Assembly (NCBI GenBank): GCA_003165615.1 | Contig: PLWR01000154.1 | Location: 1 to 7,614 of the forward strand | DNA: 7,614 bases | Origin: Acidobacteriota bacterium | Lineage (GTDB): Bacteria > Acidobacteriota > Terriglobia > UBA7540 | Direction: 5' to 3' | Part shown: piece by piece, positions 1 through 5,141 of the stretch | How the letters are laid out: each line of letters starts with the position of its first letter | Position numbering within the stretch: position 1 is the stretch's first letter | The notes under the pieces: generated by a model | Seen by the model: the letters and a program-made list of their open reading frames with translations, nothing else | Database searches by the model: none | Told to the model about the DNA's origin: nothing | Made by a program: the position numbers and the translations under genes

Positions 1-30
1 CCAACTTCTATGTCGCTCACCCGTGGCGTT

Positions 31-200
31 GGTAGTGGTGTCATTTGGAATTGGGTACCTTTTGAACACTGGTCATTCCCGCGAAGGTGGGAATCCACTC
101 CGTCGTCGGCGCATTTCCAATGGCTTGCGGAGTAGATTCCCGCCTTCGCGGGAATGACTGCACCTGGGAGCACCCATGTTTTGCAAATGACACCACTACC
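31..200. repeat. REPIN/MITE-like nested inverted repeat
   Basis: The ends are a perfect 17-bp inverted repeat, ggtagtggtgtcatttg at 31-47 and its complement at 184-200. Nested inside, a 31-bp arm at 72-102 is complementary to 128-158 with only two mismatches. Each inner arm contains its own small palindrome, attccc...gggaat, at 74-93 and 137-156, so the core is two REP-like palindromes in opposite orientation. The gaps between outer and inner arms also match loosely, so the whole 170 bp could form one long imperfect hairpin. The core motif resembles the widespread ATTCCCGC...GCGGGAAT intergenic repeats known in many bacteria. There is no transposase and I see no target-site duplication. It would be a non-autonomous element moved in trans; the RAYT link is inference. 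Confidence 0.75.
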
Positions 201-282
201 GCAGCGTAGTCAATCTCCCATGGGTGGGTGTATTCGGCGAAGCAGGTTGTTTGAAACTGGGTTTTTCTTTGCCCCATAGTGC

Positions 283-293
283 GGGGGGGGGGG
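283..293 (+). repeat. Homopolymer run of 11 G
   Basis: Eleven consecutive G residues lie about 180 bp upstream of the rpsO start, outside any credible gene. Such tracts are prone to slippage in vivo and to length errors in sequencing and assembly, so the exact count is uncertain. Confidence 0.85.
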
Positions 294-392
294 CAATCTC
301 CCCGGGTTGGGGCGGACATGCATTTAGGGGAAATCATGGGGGCGTTTGGACGCCCTTCCGGGGAGATCGCAGCCTTGGGAGTTGATTTTTCT

Positions 393-438
393 TTGCCAAA
401 ACGAAGACTTCATGCTACTCTTTTTGGGTACATATAAG
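393..438 (+). promoter_or_regulatory. Probable rpsO promoter
   Basis: TTGCCA at 393-398 is followed after 17 bp by TACTCT at 416-421. The latter is preceded by TG at 413-414, an extended -10 arrangement. Transcription would start near 428 and leave a leader of about 36 nt. A competing -10, TATAAG at 433-438, matches the consensus better but has only a weak -35 (TTCATG at 409-414). The sequence does not decide between them. Confidence 0.4.
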
Positions 439-463
439 AGATGAGAAGCGAGGAGAGAGGCGG

Positions 464-733
464 ATGCCGTTAGCCCGTGAGCCGAAAGTCAATACGATAG
501 AACGATATCGAGTCCATTCCAAGGATACGGGCTCACCCGAAGTCCAAATTGCGCTGCTCAGCGAGCGAATCAGCTACCTGAACGAGCACTTTCGTGCCCA
601 TCGTAAGGACCATGCTTCGCGGCGTGGGTTGCTCAACATGGTGGGTCGGCGCAAGCGGCATTTGGAGTACCTAAAACGGCGTGATCCTGAGGCTTACAAG
701 CAGGTCATTGAAAAGTTGGGCATCCGCAAGTAG
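464..733 (+). CDS. rpsO: 30S ribosomal protein S15
   Basis: This is S15 (uS15), a primary binding protein of the small ribosomal subunit that contacts the central domain of 16S rRNA and helps form bridges to the large subunit. The 89-residue product has the usual family length and aligns from end to end with the family as I know it. Conserved blocks are [16 protein letters not shown] (about residues 21-36) and the basic RNA-binding segment around [12 protein letters not shown] (46-57) followed by [10 protein letters not shown] (61-70). The ATG at 464 is supported by AGGAG at 451-455, eight bases upstream. It is followed by a terminator-like hairpin and by pnp in the same direction, the order found in a great many bacteria. 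In other bacteria S15 represses its own mRNA. The leader here is short, and I could not identify an S15-binding fold. Confidence 0.98.
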   Translation: MPLAREPKVNTIERYRVHSKDTGSPEVQIALLSERISYLNEHFRAHRKDHASRRGLLNMVGRRKRHLEYLKRRDPEAYKQVIEKLGIRK

Positions 734-788
734 CCCTGTGCACACAGAGAGAGTTTCAAGATTTCTGGCAAGAAAAGATGCTTTGTCG

Positions 789-830
789 AAGCGATCCCCC
801 GGTTTCCCGGCGCGGATCGCTTTTGTATTT
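789..830 (+). terminator. Intrinsic terminator or attenuator between rpsO and pnp
   Basis: The 9-bp stem aagcgatcc/ggatcgctt (789-797 with 814-822) encloses an inner ccgg/ccgg stem (799-802 with 807-810) and runs into ttttgtattt (821-830). It lies about 55 nt after the rpsO stop. It could end most rpsO transcripts, let some reach pnp, or serve as an RNase processing hairpin. I found no convincing pnp promoter after it, so partial read-through is likely. Confidence 0.6.
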
Positions 831-905
831 GGGGTGCCTTCCAATCGGGCTTGGGGCTCCCCTCCGTTCAACATCCACCTCGATTCGCAGCTCCCTGAAT
901 AACCT

Positions 906-958
906 GCATGCCTGATGGCGGCGGGCGGTCTATCGCCCCGGCCGGTCAACGAGCATGC
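906..958 (+). promoter_or_regulatory. Possible folded pnp leader
   Basis: A hairpin gggcg/cgccc (923-927 with 934-938, loop gtctat) lies between two copies of gcatgc (906-911 and 953-958) that can pair with each other. Next to the hairpin is the palindrome ccggccgg (938-945). In enterobacteria the pnp leader carries a stem cut by RNase III and PNPase for autoregulation. Whether this sequence plays that role is speculation based on position. Confidence 0.25.
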
Positions 959-1017
959 CAAGACCCGCTATGTGGCCCCTGTGTGGTGCTCGGCGTGGAT
1001 TGTTGGGAGGATTTTTG

Positions 1018-3174
1018 ATGAAACAAGTTAGTTTGACCCTGGGTGCGAACACCCTTTCAATTGAATGTGGCAGAGTGGCAAAACAAGCCGATGGCTCCGC
1101 CCTGGTGCGCTATGGTGACACGGTGGTTCTGGCAACAGCGTGTTCAACCAACCCGCGGGAAGGAATTGATTTCTTTCCCCTCACCGTGGACTATCGCGAA
1201 TATACCTACGCCGCGGGAAGAATTCCCGGCGGCTTTTTCAAGCGTGAAGGGCGGCCGACGGAGAAAGAGATTCTGACCAGCCGCCTGATTGACCGGCCCG
1301 TCCGGCCTCTCTTTGCCGAGGGCTTCCGGGACGAAACCCAAGTTATCGCCATGGTGCTTTCCGCCGATACCGAAAACAACCCCGACGTCATCGGATTGGT
1401 GGCCGGCACGGCGGCGCTCTACCTTTCTGACATTCCGTTTCTTGCGCCCGTGGGTGCCGTGCGGGTGGGACTGGTAGACGGGCGCTTGACCACGAACCCC
1501 ACCTATAGCGAAATCAAGAACAGTGCGCTGAACCTGGTGGTGGCGGGAACGGAAGACGCCATCGTGATGGTGGAGGCGGGGGCGAAGGAAGTTTCCGAAG
1601 CGACGATTATTGAAGCGATTCAGTATGCGCACAACGAAATCCGCAGGATCGTGGCGGCGCAAAAGGAACTTTTTGAATTGCTGGGTCTGAAGAAGCGCGC
1701 GTTCACTGCGCCGGTACGCGATGAAGCGCTGTACCAGGAGGTTCGCGGCAAAATCGAGGAAGCGCTCCACGAGGCCATGGATACTTCCAAGTACATCAAG
1801 CTGGAAAGCCATCGCAAGATTGCCGAGCTGCGAAAAGCGCTGGTGGCCAGCTATCCGGAGGACGATGTGGCCAAGCGCAAGCTGGTGGCTCACTTTGTTG
1901 ACGAGGTGGAAGAGCGATTGTTCCGTGATGACGTGCTGCAGAAGCGGCAACGGCCTGACAAACGCGCCTTTGATGAGGTGCGTGCCATCAACTGCGAAGT
2001 TGGGATGCTGCCACGCACGCATGGCTCAGCGCTGTTTACGCGCGGCGAAACGCAAGCGTTGGTTACCGCCACGCTGGGAACCGGCGAAGATCAGCAGCGT
2101 CTTGATGTGCTGGAGGGTGAAGCTTTCAAGCGCTTTATGCTCCATTACAACTTTCCTCCCTTCAGCGTGGGTGAGGTTGGATTCCTGCGAGGTCCCGGCC
2201 GGCGCGAAATCGGACACGGAGCTTTGGCCGAGCGCGCTCTGTTCAACATCCTTCCGGAAGAAAAAGACTTCCCTTACACAGTTCGCGTGGTGTCAGACAT
2301 CCTGGAATCGAATGGTTCATCGTCCATGGCCACGGTATGCGGCGGAACGCTGGCCCTGATGGACGCTGGAGTTCCGTTGAAGGCCCCGGTGGCGGGAATT
2401 GCCATGGGCCTGGTGAAGGAAGGTGACAAGTACGCCATCCTAACGGACATCGCAGGTCCCGAGGATCATTACGGTGATATGGACTTCAAGGTTGCGGGAA
2501 CCAAAGATGGAATCACCGCGCTCCAGATGGATATCAAGATCACGGGCGTTACTCCGGCGATTATGGCGGAGGCCTTGACCCAGGCAAAGGCCGGGCGTTT
2601 GCATGTGCTCGGTAAAATGCTGGAGACACTGGCCTCGCCGCGCACCAACATCTCCACCTATGCGCCGCACATCTATGCGATGAAGATCAATCCTTCAAGG
2701 ATTGGTGAACTGATTGGGCCGGGCGGCAAAGTCATTCGTGGCATCATCGAGCAGACGGGCGTGAAGATTGACGTCGAAGATGATGGCAGTGTGAACGTGG
2801 CCGCCACGGACGAGCCTTCGGCCTCCAAGGCATTGAAGATGATTCGCGACCTGCTGGCGGAAGCCGAGATTGGGAAGACTTACCTTGGCAAAGTCGTGCG
2901 GCTGGCGGATTTCGGCGCCTTCGTGGAAATTTTTCCCGGGACTGACGGGTTGCTTCATATCAGCGAGGTTGCGGAGCATCGGATTAAAGATATTCGTGAC
3001 GAACTGAAGATGGGTGATCAACTCCTGGTGAAGGTCATTTCCGTTGAGGGCAACAAGGTGCGTTTGAGCCGGAAAGCCGTTTTGCGCGACCAGCGTGCCA
3101 AAACCGGCGCGGCCGCCGAGCCGGGGGCGCCCACGGACTTGTCACAACATCCGGACGATAAGGAAAAGCACTAG
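1018..3174 (+). CDS. pnp: Polyribonucleotide nucleotidyltransferase (PNPase)
   Basis: PNPase degrades RNA 3'-to-5' by phosphorolysis, releasing nucleoside diphosphates, and can run in reverse to add tails. It acts as a cytoplasmic trimer, often in a degradosome. The 718 residues show the full order: first RNase PH domain with the RNA-gripping loop FFKREGRP (73-80), helical linker (about 145-235), and second RNase PH domain from about residue 322 with MLPRTHGSALFTRGETQ (330-346). The active-site block EDHYGDMDFK spans 482-491; D483, D489 and K491 match E. coli D486, D492 and K494. A KH domain with GPGG at 567-570 and an S1 domain (about 619-688) follow, with a short polar tail. The frame is open back to 955, but ATG 1018 has GGGAGG at 1005-1010, 7 bp upstream, and starts where the family starts; the 21 extra residues look non-coding. 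No key residue is missing. Confidence 0.98.
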   Translation: MKQVSLTLGANTLSIECGRVAKQADGSALVRYGDTVVLATACSTNPREGIDFFPLTVDYREYTYAAGRIPGGFFKREGRPTEKEILTSRLIDRPVRPLFAEGFRDETQVIAMVLSADTENNPDVIGLVAGTAALYLSDIPFLAPVGAVRVGLVDGRLTTNPTYSEIKNSALNLVVAGTEDAIVMVEAGAKEVSEATIIEAIQYAHNEIRRIVAAQKELFELLGLKKRAFTAPVRDEALYQEVRGKIEEALHEAMDTSKYIKLESHRKIAELRKALVASYPEDDVAKRKLVAHFVDEVEERLFRDDVLQKRQRPDKRAFDEVRAINCEVGMLPRTHGSALFTRGETQALVTATLGTGEDQQRLDVLEGEAFKRFMLHYNFPPFSVGEVGFLRGPGRREIGHGALAERALFNILPEEKDFPYTVRVVSDILESNGSSSMATVCGGTLALMDAGVPLKAPVAGIAMGLVKEGDKYAILTDIAGPEDHYGDMDFKVAGTKDGITALQMDIKITGVTPAIMAEALTQAKAGRLHVLGKMLETLASPRTNISTYAPHIYAMKINPSRIGELIGPGGKVIRGIIEQTGVKIDVEDDGSVNVAATDEPSASKALKMIRDLLAEAEIGKTYLGKVVRLADFGAFVEIFPGTDGLLHISEVAEHRIKDIRDELKMGDQLLVKVISVEGNKVRLSRKAVLRDQRAKTGAAAEPGAPTDLSQHPDDKEKH

Positions 3175-3212
3175 GGTGGGTCAGTAGCAAAGAGGCCGAT
3201 CCCTTTTCGATT

Positions 3213-3248
3213 AGCGCCGGTTCCGCGATGCGGGGCCGGCGCTTTTTT
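3213..3248 (+). terminator. Strong intrinsic terminator of pnp
   Basis: The stem runs from 3213-3226 to 3230-3243: fourteen pairs including two adjacent G-U pairs, closed by a GAT loop, with the first T of the tract pairing at the base. It ends in TTTTTT at 3243-3248. It begins 39 nt after the pnp stop and cleanly separates pnp from the next transcription unit. Confidence 0.93.
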
Positions 3249-3291
3249 CATGGGCGGAAAGCTCGGCCCTGATCTCAAATGGGAAAACCCT

Positions 3292-3321
3292 TTGCGACCC
3301 AGAGGGGCCTTCTGGTAGAAT
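3292..3321 (+). promoter_or_regulatory. Probable ppk2 promoter
   Basis: TTGCGA at 3292-3297 is separated by 18 bp from TAGAAT at 3316-3321, which matches five of six -10 consensus bases. TG at 3313-3314 gives an extended -10. The expected start near 3328 would give a leader of about 123 nt. It lies just after the pnp terminator, where a new promoter is expected. Confidence 0.6.
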
Positions 3322-3451
3322 CCGCCCCCAGATGGCGTAGGGGCTCTGCATTAGAAGTCAGATCGAGCCCGCAATCGCCAAATTGCCCTCACGGGGCGTG
3401 GTCCTTCACCTTGGCCGGCAGAAAATGCCTTGATCGTCAGGAGGAATATCC

Positions 3452-4165
3452 ATGGGGTACCTCGATAAACTCGACCTCGACAAGAAGTTGGAATCAAAGG
3501 AAGAATATGAAGAACTGCTGGAGGAGTATCAATTCAGACTGCTAAAGTTGCAGCGCAAGTGTGTGGAAAAGGGACTTGCGGTCGCCGTGGCCTATGAAGG
3601 TTGCGACGCGGCGGGCAAGGGAGGGAACATCAAGCGCATCACCGAATCCCTTGACCCTCGCGGATACGAAGTGCATCCCATCAGCGCGCCGAGCCCGGCG
3701 GAGAAATCCGTCCATTGGCTGCGGCGCTTCTGGTTGCGGCTGCCACCGCGCGGGCGCATCGGCATCTTTGACCGCACCTGGTACGGGCGCGTGCTGGTGG
3801 AGCGCGTCGAGAAATTCGCCAAAAAGGAAGAATGGCAGCGCGCCTACCGCGAGATCAACGAATTTGAGAGAACGCTGACGGACGATGGGTTGGTGTTGGT
3901 CAAGTTCTGGATTCACATTTCCAAGAAGGAACAGCTCGACCGATTCAAGAAGCGGGAGAAAGATCCCTGGAAGAACTGGAAGCTGACGGAAGAGGATTGG
4001 CGCAATCGCGAAAAGTGGGATGCCTATATCGAAGCCCTGGAGGAGATGTTCGCGAAGACGGACACGGACTACGCTCCCTGGACCATCGTCGAGGGGAACT
4101 GGAAATGGTGGGCGCGCATCAAAGCCCTGAAGACGGTGGTCAATCGCATTGAAGCGCACCTCTGA
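3452..4165 (+). CDS. Polyphosphate kinase 2 family, probably polyphosphate:AMP type
   Basis: PPK2 enzymes move phosphate between inorganic polyphosphate and nucleotides in the cytoplasm. The 237-residue protein is one complete PPK2 domain. It has a charged helical N-terminus (about 5-40), a Walker A loop GCDAAGKGG (50-58) after the strand LAVAVAYE, a second-site motif IFDRTWYGR (105-113), and a basic lid region around KKREKDPWKNWKLTEEDW (166-183). The wording of the motifs, especially IFDRTWYGRVLVERV, resembles class II (polyP:AMP phosphotransferase, AMP to ADP) more than class I or the IFNRSHYE pattern of class III; this class call is inference. Well-known class II enzymes are fusions of two PPK2 domains, whereas this has one. 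ATG 3452 is fixed by AGGAGG at 3439-3444, 7 bp upstream. It has its own promoter and no clear terminator follows. Confidence 0.93.
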   Translation: MGYLDKLDLDKKLESKEEYEELLEEYQFRLLKLQRKCVEKGLAVAVAYEGCDAAGKGGNIKRITESLDPRGYEVHPISAPSPAEKSVHWLRRFWLRLPPRGRIGIFDRTWYGRVLVERVEKFAKKEEWQRAYREINEFERTLTDDGLVLVKFWIHISKKEQLDRFKKREKDPWKNWKLTEEDWRNREKWDAYIEALEEMFAKTDTDYAPWTIVEGNWKWWARIKALKTVVNRIEAHL

Positions 4166-4205
4166 TGCCAGTGAAAGGCGTCGATTTCTTCGCCAAGTGA
4201 ATTTT

Positions 4206-4233
4206 CCCGGTGTCGCACTCCCGGTGTCGCACT
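4206..4233 (+). repeat. Perfect 14-bp tandem duplication
   Basis: cccggtgtcgcact occurs twice back to back, at 4206-4219 and 4220-4233. The last base of the second copy is the first T of the TTGACA box of the downstream promoter. It could be a recent duplication or a doubled protein-binding site. Confidence 0.85.
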
Positions 4234-4262
4234 TGACACGGCTTCGCTCCCTCTCGTAGCAT
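4233..4262 (+). promoter_or_regulatory. Probable promoter of the STAS gene
   Basis: A perfect TTGACA at 4233-4238 is followed after 18 bp by TAGCAT at 4257-4262 (four of six consensus bases). The start would fall near 4269, directly before the first arm of the leader structure, leaving about 115 nt of leader. Confidence 0.55.
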
Positions 4263-4270
4263 TCGAACGG

Positions 4271-4369
4271 GTTGCCACTTCACTGTGGGGCGCGTAGTCT
4301 CCGGCCATCATTGATGGGCTGCGAATTTCGAGAGGGACGCAAGAGCCGGGGACTGAGTTGAGTGGCAAC
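4271..4369 (+). promoter_or_regulatory. Candidate structured leader RNA of the STAS gene
   Basis: Paper folding gives a closed multi-branched shape. P1 is nine perfect pairs, gttgccact/agtggcaac (4271-4279 with 4361-4369). P2 is nine pairs with one G-U (4296-4304 with 4346-4354). Inside P2 lie hairpin P3, ccatc/gatgg with a 3-nt loop (4305-4317), and stem P4, tgcg/cgca (4320-4323 with 4338-4341). P1 starts at the predicted transcript start and ends 3 nt before the Shine-Dalgarno at 4373, where folding could control translation. A competing pairing exists: tccctctcg plus attcg (4248-4256, 4261-4265) with 4322-4326 and 4329-4337, which would be available only to transcripts starting further upstream. 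I could not match it to a known riboswitch class. Confidence 0.4.
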
Positions 4370-4383
4370 GGCGAGGTGGACTT

Positions 4384-4809
4384 GTGAGAATCGCAGTGCG
4401 TTTCAAAGATGAAGTGGCACTCTTGAGTCTAAGCGGAAAATTCCTGGCCGGCAGTGACGGACCCTATCTGCGGCAGAAGGTCAAAGATTTGATGGAGGCC
4501 GGAACGCAGAAGCTTATTGTGGACTTCGCAGATGTGCCTTACATCGACTCGACGGGTCTGGGATTCCTGGCGGGAGCCCGAGTGACCGCCCAGAACTCCG
4601 GCGCGCGGATCGTCCTGGCCAATTTGAATCCCCACGTCCGCAGGATCTTGGATGATGTGAACCTGACGCAGTTCTTTGTGGTGGCGGCGAGTGAGGCAGC
4701 GGCTCTGGCTTTGCTGAGTCGGCCCGACCCGGCGGCGGGAGCGACTCCTGAAACTGGCAAGGGCGAAGGGAAAGGGAAGAAGCGCCCCGGTCCTGCGGCG
4801 GGGGTATAA
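4384..4809 (+). CDS. STAS-domain anti-sigma factor antagonist
   Basis: The 141-residue protein has a SpoIIAA/RsbV-type STAS domain (about residues 1-110). Such proteins bind and neutralise an anti-sigma kinase in partner-switching pathways, or regulate other STAS partners. The signature LIVDFADVPYIDSTGLGFL (44-62) contains D55-S56-T57-G58-L59-G60; S56 matches the serine that partner kinases phosphorylate in RsbV-like proteins, so phosphorylation control is plausible. The tail from about 111 is low-complexity, rich in Gly, Pro, Ala and Lys, and probably disordered. The start is GTG at 4384, supported by GAGG at 4373-4376. No kinase, phosphatase or sigma factor is encoded nearby, so its partner is unknown; it could also act outside sigma-factor control. 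Confidence 0.92.
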   Translation: MRIAVRFKDEVALLSLSGKFLAGSDGPYLRQKVKDLMEAGTQKLIVDFADVPYIDSTGLGFLAGARVTAQNSGARIVLANLNPHVRRILDDVNLTQFFVVAASEAAALALLSRPDPAAGATPETGKGEGKGKKRPGPAAGV

Positions 4810-4916
4810 GCGGGGCTTCTTCCGTCTGCCGCCCGCTCCCCTCACGGGTGGGAGTCTTACTACTCGCTTTTACCTGCGAGCAGATGCCGGCGCGCCATGT
4901 GGTTCCGGTTCTGCCC

Positions 4917-4947
4917 TGTCCACGGGGACATGCTTTTTTGGTTTTTT
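4917..4947 (+). terminator. Intrinsic terminator after the STAS gene
   Basis: A short hairpin tgtcc/ggaca (4917-4921 with 4926-4930, loop acgg) is followed three bases later by two T runs, TTTTTT GG TTTTTT (4934-4947). The stem is only five pairs, so efficiency is uncertain, but the T tract is the longest in the window and lies between two same-direction genes with separate promoters. Confidence 0.55.
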
Positions 4948-4975
4948 CCCAACCGGCGGGGAATCCAACGAGAGA

Positions 4976-5004
4976 TTGACAGTAAGAGGGGGTTGGGTTA
5001 TTTT
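4976..5004 (+). promoter_or_regulatory. Probable promoter of the PilZ gene
   Basis: A perfect TTGACA at 4976-4981 is separated by exactly 17 bp from TATTTT at 4999-5004 (four of six -10 bases). The start would be near 5011, about 130 nt before the PilZ start codon and just after the preceding terminator. Confidence 0.6.
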
Positions 5005-5030
5005 CAATCTTAAGTCCGTACGGTTGGTTC

Positions 5031-5107
5031 GGAGGACGCCTTTGGGTGCCTCCCCATGCTGGGCGACACTTACAGCATCTGCCGCAGCGAGGTTGACGGC
5101 TGTGGCA
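5031..5107 (+). promoter_or_regulatory. Three consecutive hairpins in the PilZ leader
   Basis: H1 pairs ggagg with cctcc (5031-5035, 5049-5053) and continues after one bulged A with cgcc/ggtg and a tttg loop. H2 pairs atgctg with cagcat (5056-5061, 5073-5078). H3 pairs tgccgcag with ctgtggca (5080-5087, 5100-5107, one G-U). Only two bases and one base separate them, so most of 77 nt is paired. A T-rich, interrupted stretch follows (5108-5129). Possible roles are a cis-regulatory leader, a leaky attenuator or a separate small RNA; no known class was recognised. Confidence 0.4.
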
Positions 5108-5141
5108 CTTTCAATTTTCACTGTTTTCAAATCGTGAGCTC

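Larger units (their letters stand above)
1..463. other. Intergenic stretch upstream of rpsO, no recognisable gene
   Basis: No reading frame here resembles a protein family. Two forward frames are open from the left edge: one to about 135, the other to about 156. Both run into the inverted repeat, so the tail of an upstream gene cannot be excluded or named. The stretch holds the nested inverted repeat (31-200), an alternative 8-bp inverted match (171-178 with 219-226), a 9-bp direct repeat caatctccc (211-219 and 294-302), a 12-bp direct repeat tttttctttgcc (262-273 and 386-397), an 11-G run (283-293), a small hairpin gggcgt/acgccc (340-345 with 350-355) and the probable rpsO promoter near 393-438. 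Confidence 0.6.
4810..5141. other. Intergenic stretch between the STAS and PilZ genes
   Basis: I see no credible gene here. The stretch contains two small hairpins, ctccc/gggag (4836-4840 with 4850-4854) and ctcgc/gcgag (4863-4867 with 4876-4880), a ggcgcgcc palindrome (4889-4896), the terminator at 4917-4947, the promoter at 4976-5004 and the three-hairpin leader at 5031-5107. A minus-strand frame (4870-5130) starts at TTG without a ribosome binding site and looks spurious. Confidence 0.6.

Noticed and set aside
41..337. Minus-strand 98-residue frame
   Set aside because: It is the translation of the inverted repeat; the FPRRRES...WIPTFAGMT wording is the familiar spurious product of ATTCCCGC-type repeats.
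955..1017. In-frame 21-residue N-terminal extension of pnp
   Set aside because: It lacks a ribosome binding site and family similarity, whereas ATG 1018 has GGGAGG 7 bp upstream and fits the known PNPase start.
1144..2022. 292-residue minus-strand frame opposite pnp
   Set aside because: It lies wholly antisense to a certain gene, has no recognisable domain and is rich in His, Arg and Gly as expected of a shadow frame.
3279..3545. 88-residue forward frame before ppk2
   Set aside because: It covers the ppk2 promoter and overlaps the ppk2 start in another frame; its composition is not protein-like and it has no clear ribosome binding site.
4334..4354. Resemblance to the c-di-GMP-I riboswitch block GGGACGCAA
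   Set aside because: Only this short string matches; the conserved GCAAACC segment, tetraloop and receptor are not in place, so naming it a GEMM riboswitch is not justified.
4069..4368. 99-residue minus-strand frame between ppk2 and the STAS gene
   Set aside because: It starts at TTG, overlaps ppk2 antisense, and its middle is the structured leader and promoter region.
4870..5130. 86-residue minus-strand frame
   Set aside because: It starts at TTG with no Shine-Dalgarno, has no recognised family, and lies over a terminator, a promoter and the hairpin leader of the plus strand.
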